A stretch of 64,000 nucleotides of DNA from Neisseria subflava (GTDB taxonomy: Bacteria; Pseudomonadota; Gammaproteobacteria; Burkholderiales; Neisseriaceae). A program made the translations under genes and the position numbers. The notes under the pieces are model-generated. The model made no database searches, was not told where the DNA came from, and worked only from the letters and a program-made list of their open reading frames with translations. Below are positions 18,945-26,774 of the stretch, piece by piece. Every line of letters starts with the position of its first letter. Within the stretch, counting starts at the first letter, position 1. Location of the stretch: assembly GCF_005221305.1 (NCBI RefSeq), contig NZ_CP039887.1, positions 1,922,001 to 1,986,000 of the forward strand, in the 5' to 3' direction.

Positions 18945-19394
18945 ATGAACACCTCATCCAACCCCTCTTGGCAGGCTGCTTTCGGCTTGTTGACGCTCAG
19001 GCTTTTTGCCGCGTATGAATTTCTTGAGTCCGGCCTGGAAAAATGGAACGGGGAAAACTGGTTTGCAGATATCAACAGTCAATTTACCTTTCCGTTCAAT
19101 TTGTTGCCGGATACGGTCAACTGGAATTTGGCCATGTGGGCGGAACTGGTTTTGCCTGCGCTACTCATCGTCGGCTTGGCAACGCGGCTGTCCGCGCTGG
19201 GATTGATGGTCGTAACGGCTGTCGCATGGTCTGCGGTACATGCCGGCTTGGGGTACAATGTGTGCGACAACGGTTATAAAATGGCACTGATTTATTTGGT
19301 GGTTTTATTTCCTGTCCTATTGCAGGGCGCAGGCGGTCTGTCTTTGGATGCCCTGCTGAAGAAACGCTGTTGCCGCATCAAGCATTTTCTTTAA
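18945..19394 (+). CDS. DoxX-family membrane protein (HvfD-like)
   Basis: 149 aa with four hydrophobic segments (about 12-30, 62-80, 82-104, 112-132), the DoxX fold of small integral inner-membrane proteins. FESGLEKW near residues 26-33 is a recognisable DoxX block. It is the first gene of the metal-peptide locus; DoxX genes are regular members of bufferin/oxazolin operons, where they may maintain redox state or handle the peptide at the membrane, but their reaction is unknown. RBS AAGGAAAATAA precedes the ATG. The basic Cys-containing tail (KKRCCRIKHFL) is cytoplasmic. Confidence 0.88.
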   Translation: MNTSSNPSWQAAFGLLTLRLFAAYEFLESGLEKWNGENWFADINSQFTFPFNLLPDTVNWNLAMWAELVLPALLIVGLATRLSALGLMVVTAVAWSAVHAGLGYNVCDNGYKMALIYLVVLFPVLLQGAGGLSLDALLKKRCCRIKHFL

Positions 19395-19477
19395 TGATTC
19401 ACGGTCGCGGGCCGACTTTAAATGCCCGATATTATCCCTTGATTTATTTAAACCCATATTTTTAAAAGGAAGTTAAA

Positions 19478-19795
19478 ATGAAAAAAAATGTAGCTGCTGC
19501 TCTGGCCGGTGCATTGTCCCTGTCTCTGGCTGCCGGTGTTGTTGCCGCTGATAAACCGTTAAGCAGCAAAGCAGGTGTTCAAAAATCTGCTCAAGGCTCT
19601 TGCGGTGCGGTTAAAGCCGGTGAAGGTTCATGCGGTGCAAGCGCTGTTTCTAAAGCAAGCGAAGGCAAATGTGGCGAAGGCAAATGCGGTTCAACCGTGG
19701 AAAAAACTCACGCTAAAAAAGGCAAAGCATCTAAAGCCAAAGCTGCCAAAGTAGTAGAAGGCAAATGCGGCGAAGGTAAATGCGGTTCTAAATAA
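19478..19795 (+). CDS. hvfA: Cys-rich EGKCG-repeat RiPP precursor (HvfA/bufferin-like)
   Basis: 105 aa. A signal peptide (1-24, ending VVAA) is followed by a low-complexity Lys/Gly/Ala region with six evenly spaced cysteine motifs: QGSCG (39-43), EGSCG (49-53), and EGKCG at 62-66, 67-71, 94-98 and 99-103, the last four as two tandem pairs. In Haemophilus HvfA, EGKCG cysteines are converted by an HvfB-HvfC complex to copper-binding oxazolone/thioamide groups; the downstream genes encode both partners. I infer a periplasmic copper (or other metal) binding peptide. Strong RBS (AAAAGGAAG), and a perfect hairpin follows the stop. Confidence 0.9.
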   Translation: MKKNVAAALAGALSLSLAAGVVAADKPLSSKAGVQKSAQGSCGAVKAGEGSCGASAVSKASEGKCGEGKCGSTVEKTHAKKGKASKAKAAKVVEGKCGEGKCGSK

Positions 19796-19813
19796 TCCTG
19801 CAATATACCTTTA

Positions 19814-19850
19814 ACAAAGTCGCATTTTATAAACGAAAATGCGACTTTGT
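19814..19850 (+). promoter_or_regulatory. Perfect 15-bp hairpin between precursor and enzyme genes
   Basis: ACAAAGTCGCATTTT and AAAATGCGACTTTGT flank a 7-base loop. There is no T-run after it and no DUS in it, so it is unlike every other hairpin here. It probably protects the 3' end of the hvfA message or limits read-through, giving more peptide than enzyme. Confidence 0.65.
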
Positions 19851-19881
19851 CGTTCATACGGCACCATAACAGGACATCACC

Positions 19882-20724
19882 ATGATTCAACATGCAGGCT
19901 TGGGCTACCGCCGCGACTTGGCGGAAGACTTCCTCTCGCTTTCAGACGACAGCCCGATACGCTTTATCGAAGCCGCCCCCGAAAATTGGCTGAAAATGGG
20001 CGGCAGGGCGCGCAAACAGTTTGACCGCGTGGCAGAGCGGCTGCCGCTGGCATTGCACGGATTATCCATGTCATTGGGCGGACAAGCCCCGCTGGATACC
20101 GACTTGATAGACGGCATCAAAGAAATGATGCGCCGTTATGACTGCACGTTTTTCTCCGACCATTTGAGCTATTGCCACGATGGCGGTCATCTTTACGATT
20201 TGTTGCCGCTGCCTTTCACTGAAGAAATGGTGCGGCATACCGCGCGGCGTATCCGTGAAGTGCAAGACCGGTTGGGCTGCCGCATTGCCGTAGAAAACAC
20301 TTCCTACTACCTGCATTCCCCGCTTGCCGAAATGAACGAAGTCGAGTTTCTCAACGCCGTTGCCCGCGAAGCCGACTGCGGCATTCATCTCGATGTGAAT
20401 AATATCTACGTCAACGCCGTTAACCACGGACTGTTGTCGCCCGAAGCCTTTTTGGAAAACGTTGACGCAGAGCGCGTGTGCTACATCCACATCGCCGGAC
20501 ACGATGTCGAAACGCCGGAATTGTTGATTGATACGCATGGCGCGGCGGTTTTGCCGACTGTTTGGGATTTGCTCGAACTTGCCTACACCAAGCTGCCGAC
20601 CATCCCGCCCACCCTGTTGGAACGCGATTTCAATTTCCCGCCTTTTGCCGAACTCGAAGCCGAAGTCGCCAAAATCGCCGACTATCAAATGCGTGCCGGA
20701 AAGGAATACCGCCGTGCAGCCTGA
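19882..20724 (+). CDS. hvfB: DUF692 multinuclear iron oxidase (HvfB/MbnB-like)
   Basis: 280 aa TIM-barrel enzyme of the DUF692 (MNIO) family, which uses a multi-iron centre and oxygen to modify peptide cysteines, as MbnB does for methanobactin. The metal-binding residues are all present: Glu30, His59 ([10 protein letters not shown]), Asp93-His94 (SDHLSYC), Glu138 (VENTSYY), Asp171 and His182 ([13 protein letters not shown]), His203 and His207 (HIAGHD), Asp217 and His219 (DTHG). Its predicted substrate is the EGKCG peptide encoded just upstream. It overlaps the next gene by 11 bases, so both are translated together. Confidence 0.92.
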   Translation: MIQHAGLGYRRDLAEDFLSLSDDSPIRFIEAAPENWLKMGGRARKQFDRVAERLPLALHGLSMSLGGQAPLDTDLIDGIKEMMRRYDCTFFSDHLSYCHDGGHLYDLLPLPFTEEMVRHTARRIREVQDRLGCRIAVENTSYYLHSPLAEMNEVEFLNAVAREADCGIHLDVNNIYVNAVNHGLLSPEAFLENVDAERVCYIHIAGHDVETPELLIDTHGAAVLPTVWDLLELAYTKLPTIPPTLLERDFNFPPFAELEAEVAKIADYQMRAGKEYRRAA

Positions 20725-21400
20725 AACTTCCGCCCAATACCAACACCGCTTTGCCCAAGCCATACGCGAAGGCAAAGCCGCAGACGGATTGCCGCAAGAG
20801 CGGTTGAACGTCTATATCCGATTGATACGCAACAATATCCATAGCTTTATCGACCGCTGTTATACCGAAACGCTGCAATACTTTGACAGCGAAGAATGGG
20901 GCCGTCTGAAAGAAGGTTTCGTCCGCGACGCGCGCGCCCAAACGCCCTATTTTCAAGAAATCCCCGGCGAGTTCCTCCAATATTGCCAAAGCCTGCCGCT
21001 TTCAGACGACCTCTTGGCATTGATGGACTTTGAACACACCCAGCTGCTCGCCGAAACCGCTCAAACCGACAGCCAAACAACCCACGCCGATTCAGACGAT
21101 TTAGCTTACACCCTTTCTCCCGCCGCCTTTGTGCGCCGTTATCAGTATGATGTGACCGATGAATTGCAGGAGGCGGAAACTGCTGTTTTGGTGTGGCGCG
21201 ATAAGGAAGACGACGTGATGTATCAAACGCTTGATGGATTCGGTGCATTATTGCTGGAAACGCTGGCAGAAACGCCCACTTCCCTAAACGGCCTGCAAAC
21301 CATGCTGGCAGAGTTCATGCCGTCTGAAAACGTTTGGCAGGACGCATTAAGGCAGAAATGGACGGATTGGCGGGAACAGGGCATTTTGGTTGCGGCATAA
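20714..21400 (+). CDS. hvfC: DUF2063 partner protein (HvfC/MbnC-like)
   Basis: 228 aa from GTG at 20714, chosen because it overlaps the hvfB stop, has AAAGGA upstream and starts the conserved [14 protein letters not shown] block; longer readings run back inside hvfB. The N-terminal half is the DUF2063 helical domain ([29 protein letters not shown]). In related systems it pairs with the DUF692 enzyme and recruits the peptide. The C-terminal part is acidic and may form the peptide-recognition region. An AT-type DUS lies in the gene at 21317-21328, encoding MPSE, and a DUS variant at about 21001. Confidence 0.9.
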   Translation: MQPETSAQYQHRFAQAIREGKAADGLPQERLNVYIRLIRNNIHSFIDRCYTETLQYFDSEEWGRLKEGFVRDARAQTPYFQEIPGEFLQYCQSLPLSDDLLALMDFEHTQLLAETAQTDSQTTHADSDDLAYTLSPAAFVRRYQYDVTDELQEAETAVLVWRDKEDDVMYQTLDGFGALLLETLAETPTSLNGLQTMLAEFMPSENVWQDALRQKWTDWREQGILVAA

Positions 21401-21542
21401 ACCAAGGCCGTCTGAAACGGGTACTGCCGGTTTTGGCGAAACAAAAAAACTACTGAAATCGTTTATAGATTCAATCGCATGCTCTTTCCGTATCAGCGTA
21501 AAATCAGAAACATATTGATCATTCATTTCATACTGATACATT

Positions 21543-22121
21543 ATGGCCCTACCCGAACTGACCGATGCCGAGCTTGTCGAATCCCGCAAACTGCTGTTGC
21601 GCTTTGCCCATATCCAGCTGCCCGACCGCCCCGATTTGGCGGAAGACCTCGTACAGGAAACCATGCTTTCCGCCTACCGTGCGGCCGAGGGTTTCAAAGG
21701 CGGCGCCCAAGTGAGCAGCTGGTTGTTTGCCATTTTGAAAAACAAAATCACCGACTGCCTGCGCCAAATCGGGCGGCAACGCCAAGTTTTCGTCACGCGC
21801 GACGAAGAAGCCTTAGATGAAGCCTTTGAAGGACATTTTGCCGCCGACGGGCATTGGACGGACGAAGGACAGCCTCAGGGTTGGGACTCGCCCGAAGCCA
21901 GTTTGAACAATAAAGAGTTCTATCAAGTTTTACAGACCTGCCTCTACCATCTGCCGGAAAATACCGCCCGCGTGTTTACCATGAAAGAGATCCTCGGTTT
22001 TTCAAGCGATGAAATCCGCGAACAATGCGGCATCAGCCATGCCAACTACCACACCATCATGCACCGCGCGCGCGAAACCTTGCGCCAGTGCCTGCAAATC
22101 AAATGGTTCTCCCATGCCTGA
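21543..22121 (+). CDS. rpoE: ECF sigma factor (RpoE/Ecf of Neisseria)
   Basis: 192 aa. Region 2 covers about 18-80, with the core-binding and -10-recognition block DLAEDLVQETMLSAYRAAEGF followed by SSWLFAILKNKITDCLRQ; region 4 (about 135-188) has the helix-turn-helix EIREQCGISHANYHTIMHRARETLRQCL. In pathogenic Neisseria the equivalent Ecf/RpoE controls msrAB and its own locus under oxidative stress and is held by a small zinc-type anti-sigma factor, which follows here. It starts 142 bp after hvfC with no clear ribosome site; an unpaired DUS lies between. Confidence 0.92.
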   Translation: MALPELTDAELVESRKLLLRFAHIQLPDRPDLAEDLVQETMLSAYRAAEGFKGGAQVSSWLFAILKNKITDCLRQIGRQRQVFVTRDEEALDEAFEGHFAADGHWTDEGQPQGWDSPEASLNNKEFYQVLQTCLYHLPENTARVFTMKEILGFSSDEIREQCGISHANYHTIMHRARETLRQCLQIKWFSHA

Positions 22122-22133
22122 CAGGAAAACGTC

Positions 22134-22307
22134 ATGAAAAAATGCCGAAAAATAACCGATCTGATTTCCAAACAGCAAGACCAAGTGCGCCTCAGTCTTT
22201 TTAACCGTATTGCCCTTGCTGTGCACCTGTCGCTCTGCCCCCGTTGCCGCGAATATAAGAAACAGCTCGAATTAATCAGCAACGCCATGCACAAGATGTT
22301 TCGATGA
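22134..22307 (+). CDS. Small zinc-type anti-sigma factor (MseR-like)
   Basis: 57 aa, read by eye from ATG at 22134 to TGA at 22305-22307, preceded by CAGGAAAAC and only 12 bp after the sigma gene. The zinc-binding HxxxCxxC signature is His31, Cys35, Cys38 (HLSLCPRC), with another Cys at position 4, as in cytoplasmic ZAS anti-sigma factors. There is no membrane segment, so it should hold the sigma factor in the cytoplasm and release it on thiol oxidation or zinc loss. This matches the MseR-RpoE pair described in N. meningitidis. Confidence 0.85.
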   Translation: MKKCRKITDLISKQQDQVRLSLFNRIALAVHLSLCPRCREYKKQLELISNAMHKMFR

Positions 22308-22312
22308 TTCAA

Positions 22313-22360
22313 AAAAAGGCCGTCTGAAACCTACCCCTGTCAGTTTCAGACGGCCTTTTT
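22313..22360. terminator. DUS hairpin closing the hvf-rpoE locus
   Basis: AAAAAGGCCGTCTGAAACT-type stem and its complement ending in TTTTT, 6 bp after the anti-sigma stop. The 140 bp from here to the next hairpin hold AT-rich sequence with no gene seen. Confidence 0.8.
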
Positions 22361-22500
22361 GTATCTGCTTTATGTATCGCTAATCTTGAATAAGACATGT
22401 TTTGCAGCTTACTTTTTTAGCAGTATTTGTTTTCAAACTTGCGCCGTTGGCCTTTGTTTTTGGAGGCATGGCTTAAGATTTTGATACGGTAGAACAAGAT

Positions 22501-22537
22501 AAAGGCCGTCTGAAAGATAAATTTCAGACGGCCTTTT
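22501..22537. terminator. DUS hairpin after tamB
   Basis: AAAGGCCGTCTGAAA and TTTCAGACGGCCTTT around a 7-base loop, 10 bp past the minus-strand tamB stop. Confidence 0.8.
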
Positions 22538-22546
22538 TCACGGCTC

Positions 22547-25500
22547 TTATTGTTGCTCTTCCGGCTCCGGTTTGTCTTTGCCGAACAGGTTGTCAAAGCG
22601 GATGGTGTATTTCAACTCGCCGCCTGAGGAGCGTGTGCCAATGCGGGCAACGGCTTGGATGGCGCGGGTCAGTTGGTACACGAGTTTGACGGATTGTTCG
22701 GCGCTGGAGATGCCGTATTCGTAACCTGCGTAGAGGTTGTTGGTGAGCTGTTTGCCGACAGTCAGGACTTGTTCGGCAGGGTTGAGCTCGCCGGTTTGGG
22801 CGTTGCGGCTGCGTTTACTGGTGAAGCCCAAATCATCGACAAGGCCGATGCGGTCGTTGACTTGGCCAGCAAGTAATGCGCTGGCGGCCGCAGAGAGCGT
22901 GGCGTTGTCGCCGTCGCTGCCGCTGCTGGCACGGTTGAGGATGAGCCAGGAGAGTTTGTCTTTTTCACTCATGGCTTCTTTGGCAACCAAGGTCACGCGC
23001 GGATTGTTAAGGCTGCCGAGAACTTCGACACCTGCACCGACCGGGGAGAGACGGCGTTCGGCACGGATGTTGAGGTTCGGATCGGTCAGTGGGCCGACGA
23101 AGGAAACCGCGCCTTTGGTGATTTCGAGGTCTTGGCCGTAGGCTTTGTAGCGGCCTTTGACAACACGAACGGTACCGACGCCTTGGACGGTTTCGCCCGG
23201 GCGGGAAGTGAGGGTCAGTTTGCCACCGATGGTAACGTCTGCGCCGTAGCCGACAAAACGGACATTGTCGTTGATGTTCAAGACAAGATTCATATTAATA
23301 GGCGTGGTGGCCGTTGTTTCTTTTGGGGTTTCGCCCAGTACGACCACGTCGTCATCGAGGGTCGGCATGGAGGATTTTTGCGAACCAAACCTGCCGAAGT
23401 CGGTGTTGAGTGTGCCGTTGAGCGATACGCCTTTTTCCGGATTGTAGAGGACTTTGGCCGCGCCGGAGAGCTGCAGTCGGCGGTTCGGACGCGAGAGGGT
23501 GCGGTATTTGTCGAAGACGATGTCCACGTCAACATCGGGATTGGCGTTGGCAAGGTTGACCGCGCCTTTGAGCTCAATCGTGCCGCCACGGTGGAATTTG
23601 AGGCTGTCGATCACCCATTTTTGACCCTGCAGGCGTGAACGCAATACGCCGTTGTCCAGAATCAGGCCTTGGGTTTGATGGCGGTAATAGAGGTTGTCGC
23701 CGTTAATCAGGCCGCTCAGTTGCGGATCGTTCAGACGGCCTGCCAAGTTGACGGCGACGTTCAGACGGCCTTTGAGGGTTTGGCCGACGGGCAGGAAGTT
23801 GCGGAAGACTTCGAGGTTGGCGACGTTCAGGTTAAGCTTGCCGCTCAGAGGGGCGGTATCGAAGCTGGTGCCCTGACCGATGTTGACGGTACCGTCGGCA
23901 CGGCCGTAATTGGTTTGGAGGTCGAGGTTGCTGTTGACGGTAGGCGAACCGAGTCGGCCGCCGATGGTGGCGGTCGCGTTCAGACGGCCTGCAATGCCTT
24001 GGGCTGTCGCCGGCATAAAGGATTTGAGCGAGCCCAAATCGGGAACGCTGATATTGACCTTGCCGCTAACAGGGGCGTTGTTGATATTGTTGCCGAACTG
24101 TTGCGCGATGCCGAGCGTGCCGTTAACTTTGCCGAAGCGGGTGTTGCCTTCCAGCGTGCTGTCGATGCGGCCGTTTTGGAAACGGGTGCGCAGGGCGAGC
24201 GCGGAAAGTCCCAAAGGCTGTTTGTTTTTCGGGTCTTTGCTCGGCAGAATGATGTCGCCGCTTTGACGGTTGATGTTGAGGAAGCCACGCGCGTTTTGAC
24301 TGTACGCCAAATCCCAGTCGCCGCCCAAAACGAGGTTGTGTTCGATAGGCGGAGTGTAGAAGTTGTGCAATTCGGTAATGTGCAGATTTTGTGCGCTGCC
24401 TTTACTGGTAATGCCGGCTTTCTTGTCCCAAACGAAATTTTGCAGGTTGAGGCTGCCACCCATGGCCGCCCAACGCGCGCTGCTGAGGGAAACGCGTTCG
24501 CTGCCGGCTTCGAGGTTGAGGCGGTTTTGCAGTTTGAGGTTGAACGCACCGTTGATGTCGAGCGTGTCAACCGTGCCTTTCCATTGTGTTTGGTCTTTGT
24601 TGAGACCGCCGGTGGCGTTGAGGTCGAGCTTGTAGCGTTTGTTGTCCACCGCCATGCTGCTGTTGCCGCGGATGTGGTGGTGCGAGCCTGTGCCGCTGAT
24701 GAGCAGGTTGACGTTGTCGATCATGGCCGCGCCGCCGGAGACGGCGATGTGTTCGCCTTTAATATCGGCACTCAACGGACGGTTGGTGTCGGGCGAACCC
24801 TTAAGCTTGAAGTCGAGGGTGCGGATGTTGACGGCATCGGCGACTTTGAAGTTGCGCGCTTCGCCGTTCAAATCAGCTTCAAGGGTTTTGAGGCCGTCTG
24901 AAAAGCTGCCGGAGATGTAGCCGCGCGCGTTGAGCAGCCCACCCAAGCCGAAGCCGAAACGCGACAAATCGGGGGCGGTAATATTGAGGTTGAGGCGGTC
25001 GTCTTTTTTACCGAAGCTGCCGTTGGTTTTGACGATGTTGTTGCCGAGGGTCAGATCGGTCAGGGCGCGTGAGAGGTGTTTGTTTTCATAAGCGACGTCG
25101 GCTTTGCCGCTGAGCGGAACGCCGTTGAGCGTACTCGGTGCAAACTGCATTTTGCCGGCGAATTTTTCTTGCGCCAGGATGCCGGTCAAGTTGATGTTGC
25201 CGTTGACACTACCTTGCGGAAGCTGCGGATCGATGCGCGCAGGGTTGAAGGCTTTGCTGACGATGTCCAGTTGCAGTTTGCGGTCTTTGAAGAGTTCGAG
25301 CGAGCCTTTGGCGTTGAGTTCGCCGCCGTTTTGCGGAACCAGGCGGACTTTGTCGAGCTTGAGCGTGTGCTGGCCGAGCTGTTTGTCGGTTTGGAAAAAC
25401 AGCATGCCGTCTGTACGTGCAAATCCGCTGTCGAGATTCCAGTTAACGACAGGGGAGGAGGTTTCGCCTTTGACGTCGATACTGCCGTTCAGACGGCCTG

Positions 25501-26695
25501 CGATGTTTTGACGGACAAAGTCGTCTGCGCCGGTATTGTTGATGCCCAGTGCGAGTTTGAGCTGGTCTTGGGCGGTATCGATTGAGCCGGACACATCGAT
25601 GCTGCCGTCTTTGAGCAGGTCGACGCCGATGTCTTCAATCATGACCGTGCCTTTATCGTCGACGATGAATTCGCCGAGGATGCGTTTGACAGGGATATAA
25701 TTTTCATCGGCAAAACCGGCTTGGTCGTTTTCCAAGTCAATCGAGCCTTCCAACGCAACGCCGTTGGTAAACGACGGAATGGTGGTGGCGTCGAAATTCA
25801 GGCGCGCTTTGGGCAGGCTGGGCAGGAAGGCCTGCGGATTGATGTTGGAACCTTTAATCAGGATTTCGCCGACGGTTTCATTGAGGCTGTCGGCGAATGG
25901 ATGAATAGTGGATTTTGCAGACAAATGAACGTTGTCGCTATCGAGCAGTAGGTCGGTGGATACGTCTTGCAGGCTGCCCCACAGGCGTACCGTACCATGT
26001 AGGGTTTCGCCCTCAAGCTGGCCTTTGGTGTAGATGGCGGTATTGAGGACGTAGGGTTTGTTCAAACCGATCACTACCGCGCCTGTCGAGCTGCTCCATG
26101 GCGTATCGGCGGTTTTGATGTGGAGGCGGTGTTCTTTTTTGTCGTAATGATAGGCCGCGTGCAGATGGTCGAGATAGACGGTCTGCTTGTCAAAACGCTT
26201 GCCCACGCTGATTTTGCCGGTTTCCAAACGGTCGAGATAGGCGGTAACGGGCAGGTCTATGCTGTCGGGCAGGCCTTTTGATGGCTCTTCTTCTTTGGGC
26301 GGCGTGCGTTTGGTCACGATGGCGATGTCGCCGGCCACGACTTCGGTAATGTGCAAGGATGGACGGGTCAACTCGGACGGTTTCCAATCAAAGCGGAAGC
26401 TGCTGATTTTGATGTCCGCACCTTCTGTTTCAATCAACCATTTGTCGCCTTCAAAACCTTCAATCAGCGTGCCCTTCAGCGTGTCCGAAGAGATTTTGAC
26501 GCCGAACCATGACGGGATTTTGTACAAACCGAAACGCAAACCCGATTCCGTACCGACCAGCCAGCCGATTGCGCCGGCGGAAACGGTCAATACGCCCAAG
26601 GCGGACAGGACAAAGCCGCGCAACAGGCGTTTTTTGCGCTTTGGCGGGGCGGACTGTTGTTCAGACGGCGTGGAAGTGTTTGCAGTATCGGTCAT
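22547..26695 (-). CDS. tamB: Translocation and assembly module protein TamB
   Basis: 1382 aa. A single N-terminal membrane anchor (about 25-48) is followed by a very long beta-rich AsmA/DUF490 protein. TamB spans the periplasm and works with TamA in outer-membrane protein insertion and, as a bridge-like protein, in phospholipid transport. The conserved DUF490 domain fills the last third, and the end reads VKLVYQLTRAIQAVARIGTRSSGG before an acidic tail. The tetrapeptide GRLN recurs where the uptake sequence is read in one frame. It lies 79 bp downstream of tamA on the same strand. Confidence 0.95.
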   Translation of the reverse strand: MTDTANTSTPSEQQSAPPKRKKRLLRGFVLSALGVLTVSAGAIGWLVGTESGLRFGLYKIPSWFGVKISSDTLKGTLIEGFEGDKWLIETEGADIKISSFRFDWKPSELTRPSLHITEVVAGDIAIVTKRTPPKEEEPSKGLPDSIDLPVTAYLDRLETGKISVGKRFDKQTVYLDHLHAAYHYDKKEHRLHIKTADTPWSSSTGAVVIGLNKPYVLNTAIYTKGQLEGETLHGTVRLWGSLQDVSTDLLLDSDNVHLSAKSTIHPFADSLNETVGEILIKGSNINPQAFLPSLPKARLNFDATTIPSFTNGVALEGSIDLENDQAGFADENYIPVKRILGEFIVDDKGTVMIEDIGVDLLKDGSIDVSGSIDTAQDQLKLALGINNTGADDFVRQNIAGRLNGSIDVKGETSSPVVNWNLDSGFARTDGMLFFQTDKQLGQHTLKLDKVRLVPQNGGELNAKGSLELFKDRKLQLDIVSKAFNPARIDPQLPQGSVNGNINLTGILAQEKFAGKMQFAPSTLNGVPLSGKADVAYENKHLSRALTDLTLGNNIVKTNGSFGKKDDRLNLNITAPDLSRFGFGLGGLLNARGYISGSFSDGLKTLEADLNGEARNFKVADAVNIRTLDFKLKGSPDTNRPLSADIKGEHIAVSGGAAMIDNVNLLISGTGSHHHIRGNSSMAVDNKRYKLDLNATGGLNKDQTQWKGTVDTLDINGAFNLKLQNRLNLEAGSERVSLSSARWAAMGGSLNLQNFVWDKKAGITSKGSAQNLHITELHNFYTPPIEHNLVLGGDWDLAYSQNARGFLNINRQSGDIILPSKDPKNKQPLGLSALALRTRFQNGRIDSTLEGNTRFGKVNGTLGIAQQFGNNINNAPVSGKVNISVPDLGSLKSFMPATAQGIAGRLNATATIGGRLGSPTVNSNLDLQTNYGRADGTVNIGQGTSFDTAPLSGKLNLNVANLEVFRNFLPVGQTLKGRLNVAVNLAGRLNDPQLSGLINGDNLYYRHQTQGLILDNGVLRSRLQGQKWVIDSLKFHRGGTIELKGAVNLANANPDVDVDIVFDKYRTLSRPNRRLQLSGAAKVLYNPEKGVSLNGTLNTDFGRFGSQKSSMPTLDDDVVVLGETPKETTATTPINMNLVLNINDNVRFVGYGADVTIGGKLTLTSRPGETVQGVGTVRVVKGRYKAYGQDLEITKGAVSFVGPLTDPNLNIRAERRLSPVGAGVEVLGSLNNPRVTLVAKEAMSEKDKLSWLILNRASSGSDGDNATLSAAASALLAGQVNDRIGLVDDLGFTSKRSRNAQTGELNPAEQVLTVGKQLTNNLYAGYEYGISSAEQSVKLVYQLTRAIQAVARIGTRSSGGELKYTIRFDNLFGKDKPEPEEQQ

Positions 26696-26717
26696 GATAT
26701 TTTTCTGTTTGTCTGTT

Positions 26718-26753
26718 TTTCAGACGGCCTGAAATGGCTGAGGCCGTCTGAAA
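26718..26753. repeat. Outward-facing DUS pair between tamA and tamB
   Basis: TTTCAGACGGCCT and AGGCCGTCTGAAA around a 10-base spacer, the reverse arm order of the usual terminators. It can still form a hairpin within the tamAB message. Confidence 0.6.
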
Positions 26754-26774
26754 GAATGGATGGTGAGTATGTTT

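Noticed and set aside
23669..24901. A 410-codon plus-strand open frame
   Set aside because: Antisense to tamB; the sequence is a Val/Ala-rich mirror of a repeated beta protein, not a gene.
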